Assembly (NCBI GenBank): GCA_963680875.1 | Contig: OY804588.1 | Span: 61,652,869 to 61,716,868 of the forward strand | Length of the DNA: 64,000 nucleotides | DNA from: Bathymodiolus brooksi | Taxonomy: Eukaryota > Mollusca > Bivalvia > Mytilida > Modiolidae | Direction: 5' to 3' | Shown here: positions 45,850 to 56,239 of the stretch, in pieces | Layout of the letters: every line of letters begins with the position of its first letter | Position numbering within the stretch: the stretch's first letter is position 1 | Notes under the pieces: model-generated | Database searches by the model: none | Seen by the model: only the letters and a program-made list of their open reading frames with translations | Told to the model about the DNA's origin: nothing | Translations under genes and position numbers: made by a program

Positions 45850-46165
45850 GGGCCGGCCTTAAGTCAATTCAGGGGCGGATCCAGGATTTCAAGTTAGGGG
45901 GGCGCACTTAAAATAATTGCGCCGATCTGAGGGAGGCGCGAAAATCTTTGGGGTATTTCGTGTGAAAAATCACGATTTTACGCCAAAAAATCAAATTGTT
46001 TCCTGGATCCGCCCCTGCAATTGCACCAATTGCTCTCAGTTGGGCTCCGTGCTTTATCTACTCTCGGTTGTTCATGTACACACTACAACACACTGCAGGT
46101 TTTACAGAGAACAGCAATTGGGCCCCGCATCTCTTATGGCCTGTCCTGGTAGTAATTATAAAGAC
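45850..46165. mobile_element. CAGGGCCGGC-type element interrupted by a MITE
   Basis: 'cagggccggccttaagtcaa' before and 'caattgctctcagttgggct…ggcctgtcctgg' after the inserted element at 45870-46017 look like one older element split in two. Confidence 0.5.
45870..46017. mobile_element. MITE with CAGGGGCGGATCCAGG termini, 5-bp TSD
   Basis: Termini as at 23897, flanked on both sides by caatt. The core has 'attgcgccgatctgaggg' and 'aatcacgattttacgcc'. Confidence 0.88.
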
Positions 46166-46313
46166 AAAACGTTAAGAATTTTGTAACCGGTATGAAATTC
46201 GTTTTAGCCATTGATATCGCTTAGGATAACATGTTTACCGAAATAATTTCACCCATGTTAAAATGTCAAACAAACGTATGGCCGCCATGAATTATTTATT
46301 AAATAAACAACAT

Positions 46314-46558
46314 GGGGTCGTCGTGGTCGTGATCTTATTGTAGTTGGATTTACAACTACCTGTGCAATCAGTGCCTATCACCACTAAAGTTGTGAGTTCG
46401 AATCCCGTTCATGGCGAGGTGTACTCGATAGTTTGTCAGTGACTTGTTGCAGGTCGATGGTTTTCTCCGGGTACTCCGGTTTCCTTCACCAATAATACTA
46501 ACCGCCACGATTTAGCTGAAATATTATTGAAAGTGGCGTTAAACACCATAAACCAAAC
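46314..46558 (+). mobile_element. SINE family A, full length
   Basis: 245 bp: head 'ggggtcgtcgtggtcgtgat', 'tagttggatttacaactacc', B box gttcgaatccc at 46396-46406, 'gaggtgtactcgat', 'tggttttctccgggtactcc', tail 'gtggcgttaaacaccataaa'. Confidence 0.88.
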
Positions 46559-46559
46559 A

Positions 46560-46970
46560 ACACTTTAAATTAACATGTTTATAGAAAATAACTGAAAAAA
46601 AAAGAGTTTGTTAATAAGATTGAGAGCATTGTCAGATCTACAGTTAGTTAATTAGTACATTTTCTTCAACGATGAAATATCGGTCATATCATAAAAATAA
46701 TTGTATCATGAGGATAACATATATACATCTAATCTGCATCCAAAAAGGTAGTCAAATGTGTAAAACAGAAACATATATCTTTTAATGCCCTATCAACATT
46801 ACATGGGAAGTAACTCTACTTAAAAATCATACTATTTAACATTTTTTACTGGAGTCTTCTCCCTTTGAAATCAAGCGATTATACATGTAGCAAGCAACGC
46901 TGAAGTATTCTCTATTCTCCAATAAAACCAACAAAGTTTAATAAACTTTCTGTGCCAGATACTCAATATA
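46560..46970. other. AT-rich intergenic stretch
   Basis: Nothing recognised. Confidence 0.35.
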
Positions 46971-47007
46971 TCTGATTACCCCTATGGTATCTTCAAACTC
47001 TTCTTGT
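46971..47007 (+). mobile_element. Penelope-like element 3' terminus
   Basis: 37-bp scrap: 'tctgattacccctatggtat', 'cttcaaactcttcttg'. Confidence 0.6.
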
Positions 47008-47252
47008 CGACAATCTCATCATATCAGATTGTCAAAAACTTCCCGCTTGACAAAGATTAATAATAAATAAAATAATATAGAATTATTTTAGCCGACCAGC
47101 CCACCATGTACGATAGGTTTTATTTCAAACAATGCTTATACAATATATTTGTATTTTGTCCATCTTCATTTGTACAATAATACCCCCAGCAAAGCTATTA
47201 TAAATGCAGTCTCTATGACGAATATCACTTACAGGCCGCTAATCGATTCAAA

Positions 47253-47325
47253 AGCTCACTAGAGCTTATGTTATGTGTTATAGATATTTCGACTTTAAAT
47301 CAAACTTATTTGTTTTGATTTGAGA
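47253..47325 (+). mobile_element. LINE-like 3' end
   Basis: 'agctcactagagcttatgtt' and 'tttcgactttaaatcaaact' match the minus-strand end at 2684-2765. Confidence 0.45.
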
Positions 47326-47527
47326 GGCCGATGATACAGGCCGCTGTACTTTAATAATTTGACCCATTTTTGGGGCAAGGTTAATATCGTTCACCTGGTT
47401 ATTTAAATGGCAAAATTATTTAAACTCGTTCTCAATCAAAACAGTTACAATTTCCCTGGATCGTCAGCAAAAAAATGGATTAAATGTCATACCATTTGGT
47501 TTTTTTTCAACAACACTATTATTGTAC

Positions 47528-47729
47528 AAGTAAGATACATTATTATTGAAACAAAAGAAATTGCCCGTATTGGATATAACGGGTTTCTTTTTCTGCATTC
47601 GTACTCCGGTAACGGCATTGGTGCTACGCACCTCGGCCTTCACCTGAGTACTCATGCGGAAAAAGAAACCGTTATATCCAATACGGGCAACTTCCAAGTT
47701 TTGTTTCAATAGTACTGTATCTTATACTT
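47528..47729. mobile_element. Fold-back element, about 85-bp arms
   Basis: Left arm 'aagtaagataca', 'attgaaacaaaa', 'ttgcccgtattggatataac', 'tttctttttc.gcat'; the right arm is the near-perfect complement in reverse order, ending 'tgtatcttatactt'. The loop is only about 40 bp. It lies directly at the 3' end of a minus-strand LINE. Confidence 0.88.
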
Positions 47730-47734
47730 ATTAT

Positions 47735-48140
47735 ATAATAATCTTTATTGCAAATAAAACCCTTACGGGTAAAGCAATACAATACAATACAACATTACAA
47801 AACATATATACATGAACAACATAAAGAAATGTCATATATTCATAGTTAAAGTTACACATTGACCAATGTGAACCTCATTTTTGCAATTCTAACGATTGCT
47901 TTATATAGTCAACAACACTGGGCAAACATTTTTGATCAGGAATTAAAATAATTTTTAATTGGGAAAAAAAGTCCAGTTGGTCGAAATTAGCATGAAACTT
48001 TTTAATATTATTTATTAAAACATTTCTAAAATTATCATTTATTTGGCATTGAATAAAAAAATGAATCTCATCATCTAGTACTTTACAAGTTTTACAGAGT
48101 CTTTGATGTCTGGGAATGTCATTATAAAAAACAATAAAAG
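47735..48140 (-). mobile_element. LINE C-terminus and 3' UTR
   Basis: Minus frame RLCKTCKVLDDEIHFFIQCQ is the terminal Cys/His knuckle of a non-LTR retrotransposon protein; it ends SLELQK-stop. The 3' UTR ends 'gggttttatttgcaataaag', as in the LINE at 17440. Confidence 0.75.
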
Positions 48141-48642
48141 AAAATTCAAAAAACCCGTACCAACGGCCAAGGCACGCTCAGGAAAAACCAGAAATTGTAA
48201 CTCTGGAAACCTGCGTTCTCGCGGCAAATAACCTTTCGTCAAACCGCCTCTGGGGTACAGTGTGAGAACCATACTGACTTTGAAAATGCTGAATTTTCTT
48301 AAAAAAAAATGTATATGCAATATACAAAACCAATTTGTATAAAATGCTCATAAATAAATCATATGAATAGCACACATTATGTTATCAAATAAACTTGCTG
48401 TCTTCCTAAACAAAAGTTTTGAAATACGGAAGATCCATACATTGCAAATTTAACCTTACTTAAAGATAAAATAGTATTCGTGATATGAACACCATGTTAT
48501 ATCTGCATCATATTATATTTGTATAATATATATTGTTATGTATATCATAATATTAGCTATAAACTGCCATAGTTTGTTCTGCCTAGGGGTGGTTTCCCTC
48601 CTGCAGTGTCGATCATCTATACGTGTGTTTATTCTTTTATAG

Positions 48643-49855
48643 AATAGAATAGAATAGAATAGAATAGAATAGAATAGAATATGTTTATTTGTCAATTAAA
48701 GACGCCCATGATAGGCAGTATAATTACATGAAAATCACAATATTTACATAAATTGGTATGATTAGATTGATTGGATTTAACATACAAGACATACAAATAC
48801 ATGTAAATATACAATTTTGTAATCAATAATTTTGACAATCATAGTGATCCCTGTAATAGATTAAGAGACAGTGCATCATCCACAGTTCTATATCTAACAC
48901 AGATATATAATTATTATTATCAATATTGTATAAAATAAAATATTACTATTATTAATTTTGAATTATATCATTTTTCGATGAATGTAACTTTAGTATCATA
49001 TCAGAAAGTTGATTTATGATGAAATTGTCTTCATTGGACATTAACCATATAAATTGCTCTCTAATATCTAAATGTTTAAAGTTATAATTATTATTATTTA
49101 TAGGATCAATAAATGGTGTTCTCACATTTTGAAGTGCTTCACATTTTAATAAGAAGTGAATTTGATCTTCAACTTCCTTTAAACATAATTTACAAATTCT
49201 TTCTTTTGCCTGAAGCCCTCTGTGTCTTCCTCTTTCTATTTCTAAATTATGATTACTTATTCGTAATTTTGAGAGTAAAATTCTTTGTTCATCATTTTTC
49301 ATAGATAAATAGGATTCTAGACTTATGTTATTCTTAAATAATCTATATGTTCTTAATTTATTTCCAAAATTCTTATTAATTTTATCATCATGTAAAGATA
49401 GGAACCACAGTCTATTATATTTACCTAGGTATTATGTTACTTATCCTAGTATTGTTAAAATGAATGGTCTCCTATCTTTTTGTAATGTAGAAGTTTATAA
49501 AAGGTTATCATTGTTCATAAAGAAAATTGCTGGTATGTTTTAACGTTTTTGATAATATATGATCATTTCGCCAAGTAACACTGTATATATGTTATGTCCT
49601 CATGTAACACATTTATGTGTCTGAGTGTTATCAATAAAATCTTATAATCTTGTATAATTAGATTTAAATTTAGTGTACAAAAAATGTTTTAAATTTGTTT
49701 TAGAGTTCATAACAAATCTTAAGTCAAGTTTTAAATATCTTAATAAGGACAGGATAGTACTATACCAACTTTTCTTATTCTGATCATATAATAATTTTGA
49801 TACAGAGAGAGCCTCAGACAAAAGAATGTCTTTACTATTAGATATACGAGTTAAA
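48643..49855 (-). mobile_element. LINE C-terminus split by another LINE
   Basis: Minus frame pieces LSEALSVSKLLYDQNKKSWY (about 49850-49660) and KNDEQRILLSKLRISNHNLE … ICKLCLKEVEDQIHFLLKCE (49390-48952) belong to one protein. The 3' UTR runs to a (TTCTA)n tail at 48643-48680. A plus-strand LINE fragment separates the two parts at 49393-49652. Confidence 0.8.
49393..49652 (+). mobile_element. LINE 3' fragment nested in the minus LINE
   Basis: Plus frame YLPRYYVTYPSIVKMNGLL … LSLFIKKIAGMF-stop is a typical LINE C-terminus, followed by 'tgttatgtcctcatgtaaca' and a 'aataaaatcttataatctt' tail. Confidence 0.75.
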
Positions 49856-49879
49856 TAAGAAAACAGAAATTATATGTCA

Positions 49880-49995
49880 TATATGTTACTAATCATCAAA
49901 ATCATTGTAAGTGTAAAATGCAAATGTCTGTAATCCTGTGTTCTCACGGGCTTCTTGATTGATTTAATAAAACTATTCTATTCTATTCATTATGA
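49880..49995 (+). mobile_element. LINE 3' end with (TTCTA)n tail
   Basis: 'gtctgtaatcctgtgttctc', 'acgggcttcttgattgattt', 'aataaaactattctattcta'. Confidence 0.6.
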
Positions 49996-50199
49996 ATTAA
50001 TTTTTTAGCAAAATTTCAATATGAAAATTTTGACTTGTCGCACGGAACAGGTGGCTAGAGAATGACACACACCTTAACAATTATCACGATCTAAAAATAA
50101 CCAATTCTCATTGGTTGAAAATGATCGCCTGGTTTTAACCTTGATACAATACAATATTTTCCCGCTATTACTATTCGAAACGCGGGAAATATCATTTAT

Positions 50200-50350
50200 T
50201 GTTTATGGTGTTTAACTCCACTTTCAACAATATTTCGGGTATATAGTGGCGGTCAGTTTTATTGGTGGAGGAAAACGGAGTACCTGGAGAATACCACCGA
50301 CCTGCCGCAAGTCACTGACAAACTTTTATCACATAATGTTGATCGAGTAA
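50200..50350 (-). mobile_element. SINE family A, 3' half
   Basis: Reverse copy: 'tatggtgtttaactccactt', 'tggcggtcagttttattggt', 'accaccgacctgccgcaagt'. Confidence 0.75.
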
Positions 50351-50493
50351 AACAGCATTGGAAATGTCCCAAGACTATACACCTGGAAAAAAGTATTGCA
50401 ACACACTATTTTTTTTTCTGGACAACATTGTGTTCTATTATCGGCAGGAATTTACTCAATATTCGACCTGAATGCTTCAAATTGAATCATTGG

Positions 50494-51607
50494 TATAGTC
50501 TGTTTGGTGACTCTGAAAATAGGGAAAACAATTCCTAAAAAATCAACGGGTTATCAGATTTATTTTTTAATTATATTTATATTAAGGACTGATTAATACA
50601 TATTATAGGTGAATTTTTCAAAAAAATTCATTAAAGAATAAAAAAGTTTGCCATAGGACTTAATTGTAAAATTCTGTCATTTTGTCATGTAACAAACATG
50701 GGAGTAAGTACTACTGAAATGAACAGCAACATGTGGTCAGTATTGACAAACAGCAAGTCAGCTGATTTCATCATTAGCATGTTATATCAGATGTTGACAT
50801 ACTGACCATACCAAATATGGACAATATTCAAATTAGATTCACACCTGTTCAGGTAAAAATCAATAATGATGATACATTATTACATAACTGATTGTGGAGC
50901 ATTTAAAATACATGCAAACTACTCATTCCCTTTATGTGTATAGAGGTAATGTACAAATTTAAAAAACCATTGAGCCATCCCAGGCCCCCCACTGTCATGA
51001 AAACAATGTTTATCTAATTTGCCTATAAGAAATTAACGTTGTATATGAATTGTTTAATTTTTGGAAGAAAACAAGTATCAAATAAGAATATTATTTAATT
51101 TATATATTTATATAAATTATACTTTCACGAAATTAGCATTTATTTTATTTTGGTATCATTTTTTAAGTGTTAATTTAAAATTTGTTATAAATCAGCATGA
51201 GTGAATAACAAGGGACATTTCCATATAAGGGTCTCATGTGACCAGCAGTTATTAATTGTTTACAAACAAATATTATATGGTCAAATAGTTTATCAATTAT
51301 TCAAAACATCTTGAATCTTTAACCTAATATGACATTCCCATGTGACTGAAATTAGCATAACAACAGACAGGAAAGAACAGGTAATGCTGTTCATTATAAT
51401 GGCAGCCTCCTTTACTTACAATCTGATAAAATTAGTATTGGGCCCTATGGAGATTTTTTTTATTATTTGAATTATTTCTTTGACAATTTTTTCTCAGATA
51501 TGTATTAAATAATGTGTGCTTAAAATGTTAAAAAGAGCAATAGAAAGCAAATCCCTGATTTTTAAATAATTGTTTTCCCTATTTTCAGAGTCACCAAACA
51601 GACTATA
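50494..51607. repeat. Perfect 40-bp inverted repeat, 1.1 kb apart
   Basis: tatagtctgtttggtgactc… at 50494-50533 is exactly the complement of 51568-51607. The interior is AT-rich with no frame. Confidence 0.85.
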
Positions 51608-51656
51608 CATGGACTTGACATTCAAAAATTGAAATTTAATGTTGTACAATTCATAA

Positions 51657-51918
51657 GAGAACGACCATTTAATTTGAAGAGGGGGGGTTATGGTTATTTT
51701 CTAAAAAAAATATTCTGATTGCTAATGTTGCTGAAAAAAATATTCTGATTTTGGTGGAGGAAAAAAAAATAATCTGATTCAGAGTTTTTGTCATATAACT
51801 TAATGTTAAATTCTGAAGAAGAAAAAAATATTCGAACTCTTGTGTTGTCCAAAAAAAAATTCTGAACGAAACAAAAAACCATACCCCCCCCCCCCCTTCA
51901 AGTTAATAGGTCGGTCCC
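51657..51918. mobile_element. Harbinger-like MITE, TAA duplication
   Basis: gagaacgaccatttaatttg to a right end aataggtcggtccc, flanked by TAA on both sides. The core is in the opposite orientation to the copies at 26805 and 41581. Confidence 0.8.
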
Positions 51919-52059
51919 TAAGTTAAAAAATGTGTCATGTTTGCAATAGAAATGTCACTTGACAACTATTGATCCCGCTATCGAGAATTCCATCATTTAA
52001 ATACAATTTGTACTCGGACAGAGTCATTAGGCTTTGAAATTTCATATCAGTCGAAAATA

Positions 52060-52490
52060 GGTAGTAATGAGTGTAACTTCCATTCACTGGGATGACTGCC
52101 CATAATCGTCTTCTCATACTGCCCACTAAACGACGAATTTGGACTTGGGTAAGATGCTACCATTCTTGGTGCAGTGTTTGCTCCAAGTCATTAAAAGTTT
52201 GAACCAATAATGTCCCAGGTGTGCTCGATCGGGTTTAAATCGGATTCCTGCCAGGCCAATGAAGTGTGGTTATCGACTCGTCACGCAAGTAATCTGTCAG
52301 TACGAGCTCTGTGGGGTCTGGCGTTGTCATCCATAAAGACAGGCCTTGTATTCAGAGGATGATTGTCAAAGTGAGGCACAACACTTGCTTCAATGATGTT
52401 TTGCCGATAGATTTGTCCATTGAGGTTGCATCTTACTGTAATGAGGTCAAGCTTACAGTCATATGATACACATCCTCACACCTTGACTGA
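52060..52490 (-). pseudogene. Tc1-like transposase remnant
   Basis: Minus-strand frames read VFMDDNARPHRART (the second catalytic Asp context of Tc1 DDE transposases), TLHWPGRNPI, TFNDLEQTLHQEW, VQIRRLVGSMRRR and a C-terminal GSYTHY. A stop and a frameshift occur after NPI and near the middle. The N-terminal DNA-binding half is missing; a SINE-B head lies where it should be. Confidence 0.8.
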
Positions 52491-52509
52491 GCCTTCTCCG
52501 AAAGTACCG

Positions 52510-52570
52510 GATCGGTGGTGTATTGGTTAGCGTGCTCGCCTCGAGAGCGGTAGATCGTGGGTTCGAGTGG
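52510..52570 (+). mobile_element. SINE family B head only
   Basis: 'ggatcggtggtgtattggtt', 'agcgtgctcgcctcgagagc', 'ggtagatcgtgggttcgagt'. This is the best preserved tRNA-like head of the family, cut off right after the B box at the Tc1-like terminus. Confidence 0.75.
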
Positions 52571-52777
52571 TGCAATATTTTTTTCCAGATGTATATAATT
52601 CCTGAAGGGTGTCAATGCATTTTTACCCAGCTTACAACGAATAGGCACACAATCACTTGTACAAACGTATTTATATTTTAAGAAAACTAAAGTGTTGCAC
52701 CTTCATTTGACTATTTTAAGTTATTAAGTATATTGAGGTTACCGTCAACATAATATATTGATCGTAATAGATCGCAT

Positions 52778-52822
52778 CGATGTGTGGGTGGGTGGGTGGG
52801 TGGGTGAGTGAGTGAGTGAGTG
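52778..52822 (+). repeat. (GGGT)n(GAGT)n microsatellite
   Basis: tgtgtgggtgggtgggtggg then gtgagtgagtgag. The G-triplets could form a quadruplex. Confidence 0.85.
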
Positions 52823-53340
52823 AAATCGGCCAATCAGAAACAAGAATTGTAGGTGGCGACCATGTTTGTCAACGGATCCGGATGAAATGAGCAATCTTTA
52901 TAGAAGACCTTCCATAGTTGCTTCCTACCAAGTTTCGGTTTTTATTGTATCTAGCTTTAGTGAAATAATGTGTACAGATTTTGTCTGTTTGTATACTTAT
53001 GAGTTTTGACTTTCCCTTTGGAAGATTGTTCAGAGTTCGGTAATTTTGTTATTACCCATATTCATTTGAGAGGAGAAGATTTGATAAAATCGGCCAATTA
53101 GAAACAAGAATCGCTTGTGGCGACCATGTTTGTTAACGGATCGGGACGAAATGAGTAATCGTTACAGAGGACCTTCCATAGATGCTTCCTACTAAGTTTC
53201 ACTTCATTTGGTTGAGGCGTTTCAGAGGAGAAGATTAAAATGTGAATAGTTAATGGACGACAGACGACGAACGAAAGACGACGGACGACGGGAGTCAAGT
53301 GATGATAAAAGCTCACGTTGCCTTTGGCAAGGTGAGCTAA
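52823..53340 (+). repeat. Dispersed repeat with internal duplication
   Basis: 'aatcggccaatcagaaacaa … gcgaccatgtttgtcaacgg' at 52825-52945 recurs at 53090-53205. It ends with a (gacgacg)n stretch and 'gctcacgttgcctttggcaa', a type of repeat common in bivalve genomes. The middle (52975-53065) matches 14080-14172. Confidence 0.7.
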
Positions 53341-53560
53341 CAACAGTCATTGGGTAGATATGTCGCTCCACTCGGACACATTATTCTGATTCCGAGCCAA
53401 CCAGTCTTTGCTCTTTCTCCTTAATGCTGCGTTCTTAGCGGAGAAGCAACAAATACCAATTTTATATTCTTTTGTTTGACAAGACCGCGGCTCGTACCCA
53501 CAATCTATCGCACTCGAGGCGAGCACGCTAGCCATTACGCTACCGATGCGGTTCCCTATT
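53340..53560 (-). mobile_element. SINE family B, 5' half
   Basis: 'gtcgctccactcggacacat', 'tctccttaatgctgcgttct', 'gcggctcgtacccacaatct', 'cgagcacgctagccattacg'. Confidence 0.82.
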
Positions 53561-53569
53561 TTTATTCAA

Positions 53570-54050
53570 TTTTTTTTTTTTTTTTTTATCAAAATTTCTT
53601 ATTGTCCTTCAATATATTATTTGAAAACAAAAATTAATCCAAAACAATAAGAGTTACATGATATCTATATAAACAGTTCCTACTTTTGATCAAACACTCT
53701 TTGAATATCGCAATAATCCAACTGTCTAGCAAATAAAGAAAAAGAATTATAAGTTCTATACAAAATCATGACCATTCTGTCGAAGATGACTTGGTGAATG
53801 CCAATTCTGCACAAACCGTTTTGTATTTCTTCCTTTTAATGGTATACAAAACATCCACATGTAACATATTTTGACAGTATGTGCTGTTGGGGTTTTTTTC
53901 ACAACTTTTATTCATTGAAGACAATTTTTTTTATCAATTTGCAAGTCGAACATACCCTTGACAAGTGTTATAATGAACCTTAAATAAATTACAGAAAGGA
54001 AACATAATTGTGATATTGAGCTGTTTTCGCTATTCTTTCATTTTTTTACA
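53570..54050. other. AT-rich stretch with a long T run
   Basis: A T-rich run at 53568-53587; otherwise nothing recognised. Confidence 0.35.
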
Positions 54051-54053
54051 TAG

Positions 54054-54127
54054 ACAAAACCGGTTCTACTGAAACACAATTTTTGCGACCCAACCGGAAA
54101 GTAGTGGCTGACAGAGCCGGAACGAAT
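54054..54127 (+). CDS. Possible internal exon, unknown gene
   Basis: A strong acceptor (ctttcatttttttacatag) and donor (GAAT|GTACGT) bracket 74 bp. One frame reads KTGSTETQFLRPNRKVVADR plus AGTN, with CpG-richer, coding-like composition. No family recognised. Confidence 0.25.
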
Positions 54128-54471
54128 GTACGTAAATAAGCATTGTGTTTTTCACTGTAGTAAATCTAAAACTATCCATGGTGGCACGCCAGTGCAAACT
54201 ATCATGTATATAAGCATTACAAAGGGTTTGTGTACTTTAATTACACATATAAACTACTTTTTATAGCTTTATTTGATGATTTCAATCTCATTATTAGCAT
54301 TTTTCATTGTTTATGTCCATCATTTTATCTATATCTGAGTAATCGATGAGGATAACTACAGTAATATATAGGTAAAAACAAGCAAAAATAATCGACCGAT
54401 AACGACATCTTCTGGATTCAAGATATAATAATACTATATGATCATAATACTTACTTTTTGTCGTTGCCTGT

Positions 54472-54545
54472 ATGTCAAACATGCTTATTGACTTGTACCG
54501 GAAGATGACAGAGCATTTCCGACCGGAAATCTTTGACGACAGTGA
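54472..54545 (+). CDS. Possible first exon, unknown gene
   Basis: ATG-initiated frame MSNMLIDLYRKMTEHFRPEI plus FDDSE, followed by a GTTAGG that could be a donor. A SINE-B starts about 10 bp later. It looks protein-like but lacks an upstream acceptor. Confidence 0.25.
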
Positions 54546-54554
54546 GGTTAGGCC

Positions 54555-54830
54555 GGTTAAAACCAAAGACTGTATAATTGGTATTATTGCTTCTCCGCGA
54601 AGTACACAGCATATAGAGAAAGAGTGGAATCAGGATAATGTGTTCCTGAGCGACTATCCGCATACTGTTTTTTCAGTGAACTAGCTATCACTATTTAAAG
54701 ATTTAATTAAGCGTGTTGGTCTAATATGAAGCGGACATCATCATAATTTCATTGAATGTAACTTGTTCTAGCCATTCTATGCCAAAAAAATTGCTGAATT
54801 GGCGTTAAGCATCAATCAATCATTATATTC
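54555..54830 (+). mobile_element. SINE family B, headless
   Basis: 'aaaccaaagactgtataatt', 'cgcatactgttttttcagtg', 'aacttgttctagccattcta', 'gaattggcgttaagcatcaa' plus tail. Confidence 0.75.
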
Positions 54831-55069
54831 TTTTTGTCAATGAACAAAAATGTCCATAACTTCACCTCAGTGTCACCTTGCCTTTTGACCTACACGATTT
54901 TATTGTATGTTAAGTTTTTTTTTCTCATTATGTAAAACTGAAATATTGTTAACCCTAAGTTAAACGACAGACAATTGATCAACAACAACAAAAAACATGT
55001 GTAACAAAGGGTAACAGGAAGTAATTTATAATGTTTAGTTTTCATATATATTTGGGTCATGTTGTACAT

Positions 55070-55345
55070 GATTAGGGGACGTTGTGTTCTTGATCATATG
55101 GTAGTTGGATTTACAACTACCTGTGCAATCAGTGCCTATCACCACTAAAGTTGTGAGTTCGAATTCCGATCATGACGAGGTGTACTCGATACAACATTAT
55201 GTGAAAAAGCTTGTCTGTGACTTTCGGTAGCTTGGTGGTTTTCCCCGGATACTACAGTTCCACCCACCGATAAAACTGACTACAACGATATAACTGAAAT
55301 ATTATTGAAAGTGGCGCTAAACACCATAATCCAAAACCAAACCTT
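55070..55345 (+). mobile_element. SINE family A with 19-bp target duplication
   Basis: tttgggtcatgttgtacat occurs at 55051-55069 and, identically, at 55346-55364. Between them is a full SINE-A from 'ggggacgttgtgttcttgat' through B box 'gagttcgaattccgat' to 'aagtggcgctaaacaccata'. This shows family A moves by target-primed retrotransposition. Confidence 0.93.
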
Positions 55346-55427
55346 TTTGGGTCATGTTGTACATTAGATGAGTGTGTTTTTTATAATCATTTTTATCTAC
55401 AATATCATGTTAATTCTTGACCTTTAG

Positions 55428-55581
55428 ATACCCACTTCAAGCTGATACTTGTAAAAGACCCCCAGTGGAAATAAACTCAATGGCTTTCACAGGTTATTCA
55501 TTTGTATATCTTGGTTTGAAATTATTCAACATTTCAAGAACTGGTATCACAATTTCAATAGATAACAAAAGTTTTTTGTAA
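55428..55581 (+). CDS. Possible terminal exon, unknown gene
   Basis: An acceptor (gttaattcttgacctttag) opens a frame YPLQADTCKRPPVEINSMAF, continuing TGYSFVYLGLKLFNISRTG … NKSFL and stopping at 55579-55581. The composition is protein-like. It does not join 54472 in phase, so the gene model is unresolved. Confidence 0.25.
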
Positions 55582-55859
55582 AGAGCTTTTAAATCAATTA
55601 ATTTTATGCTTAAAGTTGATAGTCTAAGCATCAATATAATTTGCCTTTTACCTTTACCTCTTGGAAGAAATTCCTCTCCTTAAGCTGTTTCTAAAGAAAT
55701 TCTATTTAAGGGATTTTAAAAAAAATATCTTGAATTGATCTGACATAATGACATTACAGTTTTCAACAAAAATGTTGGTAAAATTTGAAAAAAATGTAAT
55801 GTTTTTGTTTCTTGTGAAAGCAAATCTGACTCGGAGGGAAAACGTATCTACCTCTTCCC

Positions 55860-56226
55860 TAGCTGCGGAACCGTAGCCCTTATGGTCCTTGGCCAGTTTT
55901 CTGATATTTGTGGACCATAGGGCTACAGATTTCACCCTATCAAAAATTTGCGAAACTGCGACCTTGATTTTGTCGCACCTTTCAAGAGCAATTTTCACAA
56001 CAAAACGCTTTGTGAGAGCGGAGTCATGCGGATAATTCGTTTCGTTACATATTACTCTTTCGCTTTCCATATTTACTTACTCATTATTATTAATTTCTAG
56101 CTCATTATCATAACAAATGTCTCGATATTAACTGATCCCGCCTACTTCGTTCCGCCATCTTGTCATTGTGGTCCGCAAATATCAGAAAACTGGCCAAGGA
56201 CCATAAGGGCTACGATTCCGCAGCTA
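55860..56226. mobile_element. MULE-like MITE, 367 bp, 9-bp TSD
   Basis: TAGCTGCGGAACCGTAGCCC and an inverted right end, TIR about 58 bp including 'ggccagttttctgatatttg'. Flanks cctcttccc / tctcttccc match at 8 of 9. The left 290 bp match the left part of the element at 20676. Confidence 0.85.
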
Positions 56227-56239
56227 TCTCTTCCCCTAA

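Larger units (their letters stand above)
50380..52591. mobile_element. Tc1-like transposon relic with nested insertions
   Basis: Termini cacctggaaaaaagtattgc and its inverted counterpart (catctggaaaaaaatattgc) are flanked by TA. Inside are a transposase remnant (52060-52490), a fold-back segment with perfect arms (50494-51607), a Harbinger-like MITE (51657-51918) and a SINE-B head (52510-52570). Confidence 0.7.

Noticed and set aside
47407..47712. 101-aa and 81-aa ORFs on opposite strands
   Set aside because: Both read through the fold-back element's inverted arms, which is why they mirror each other.
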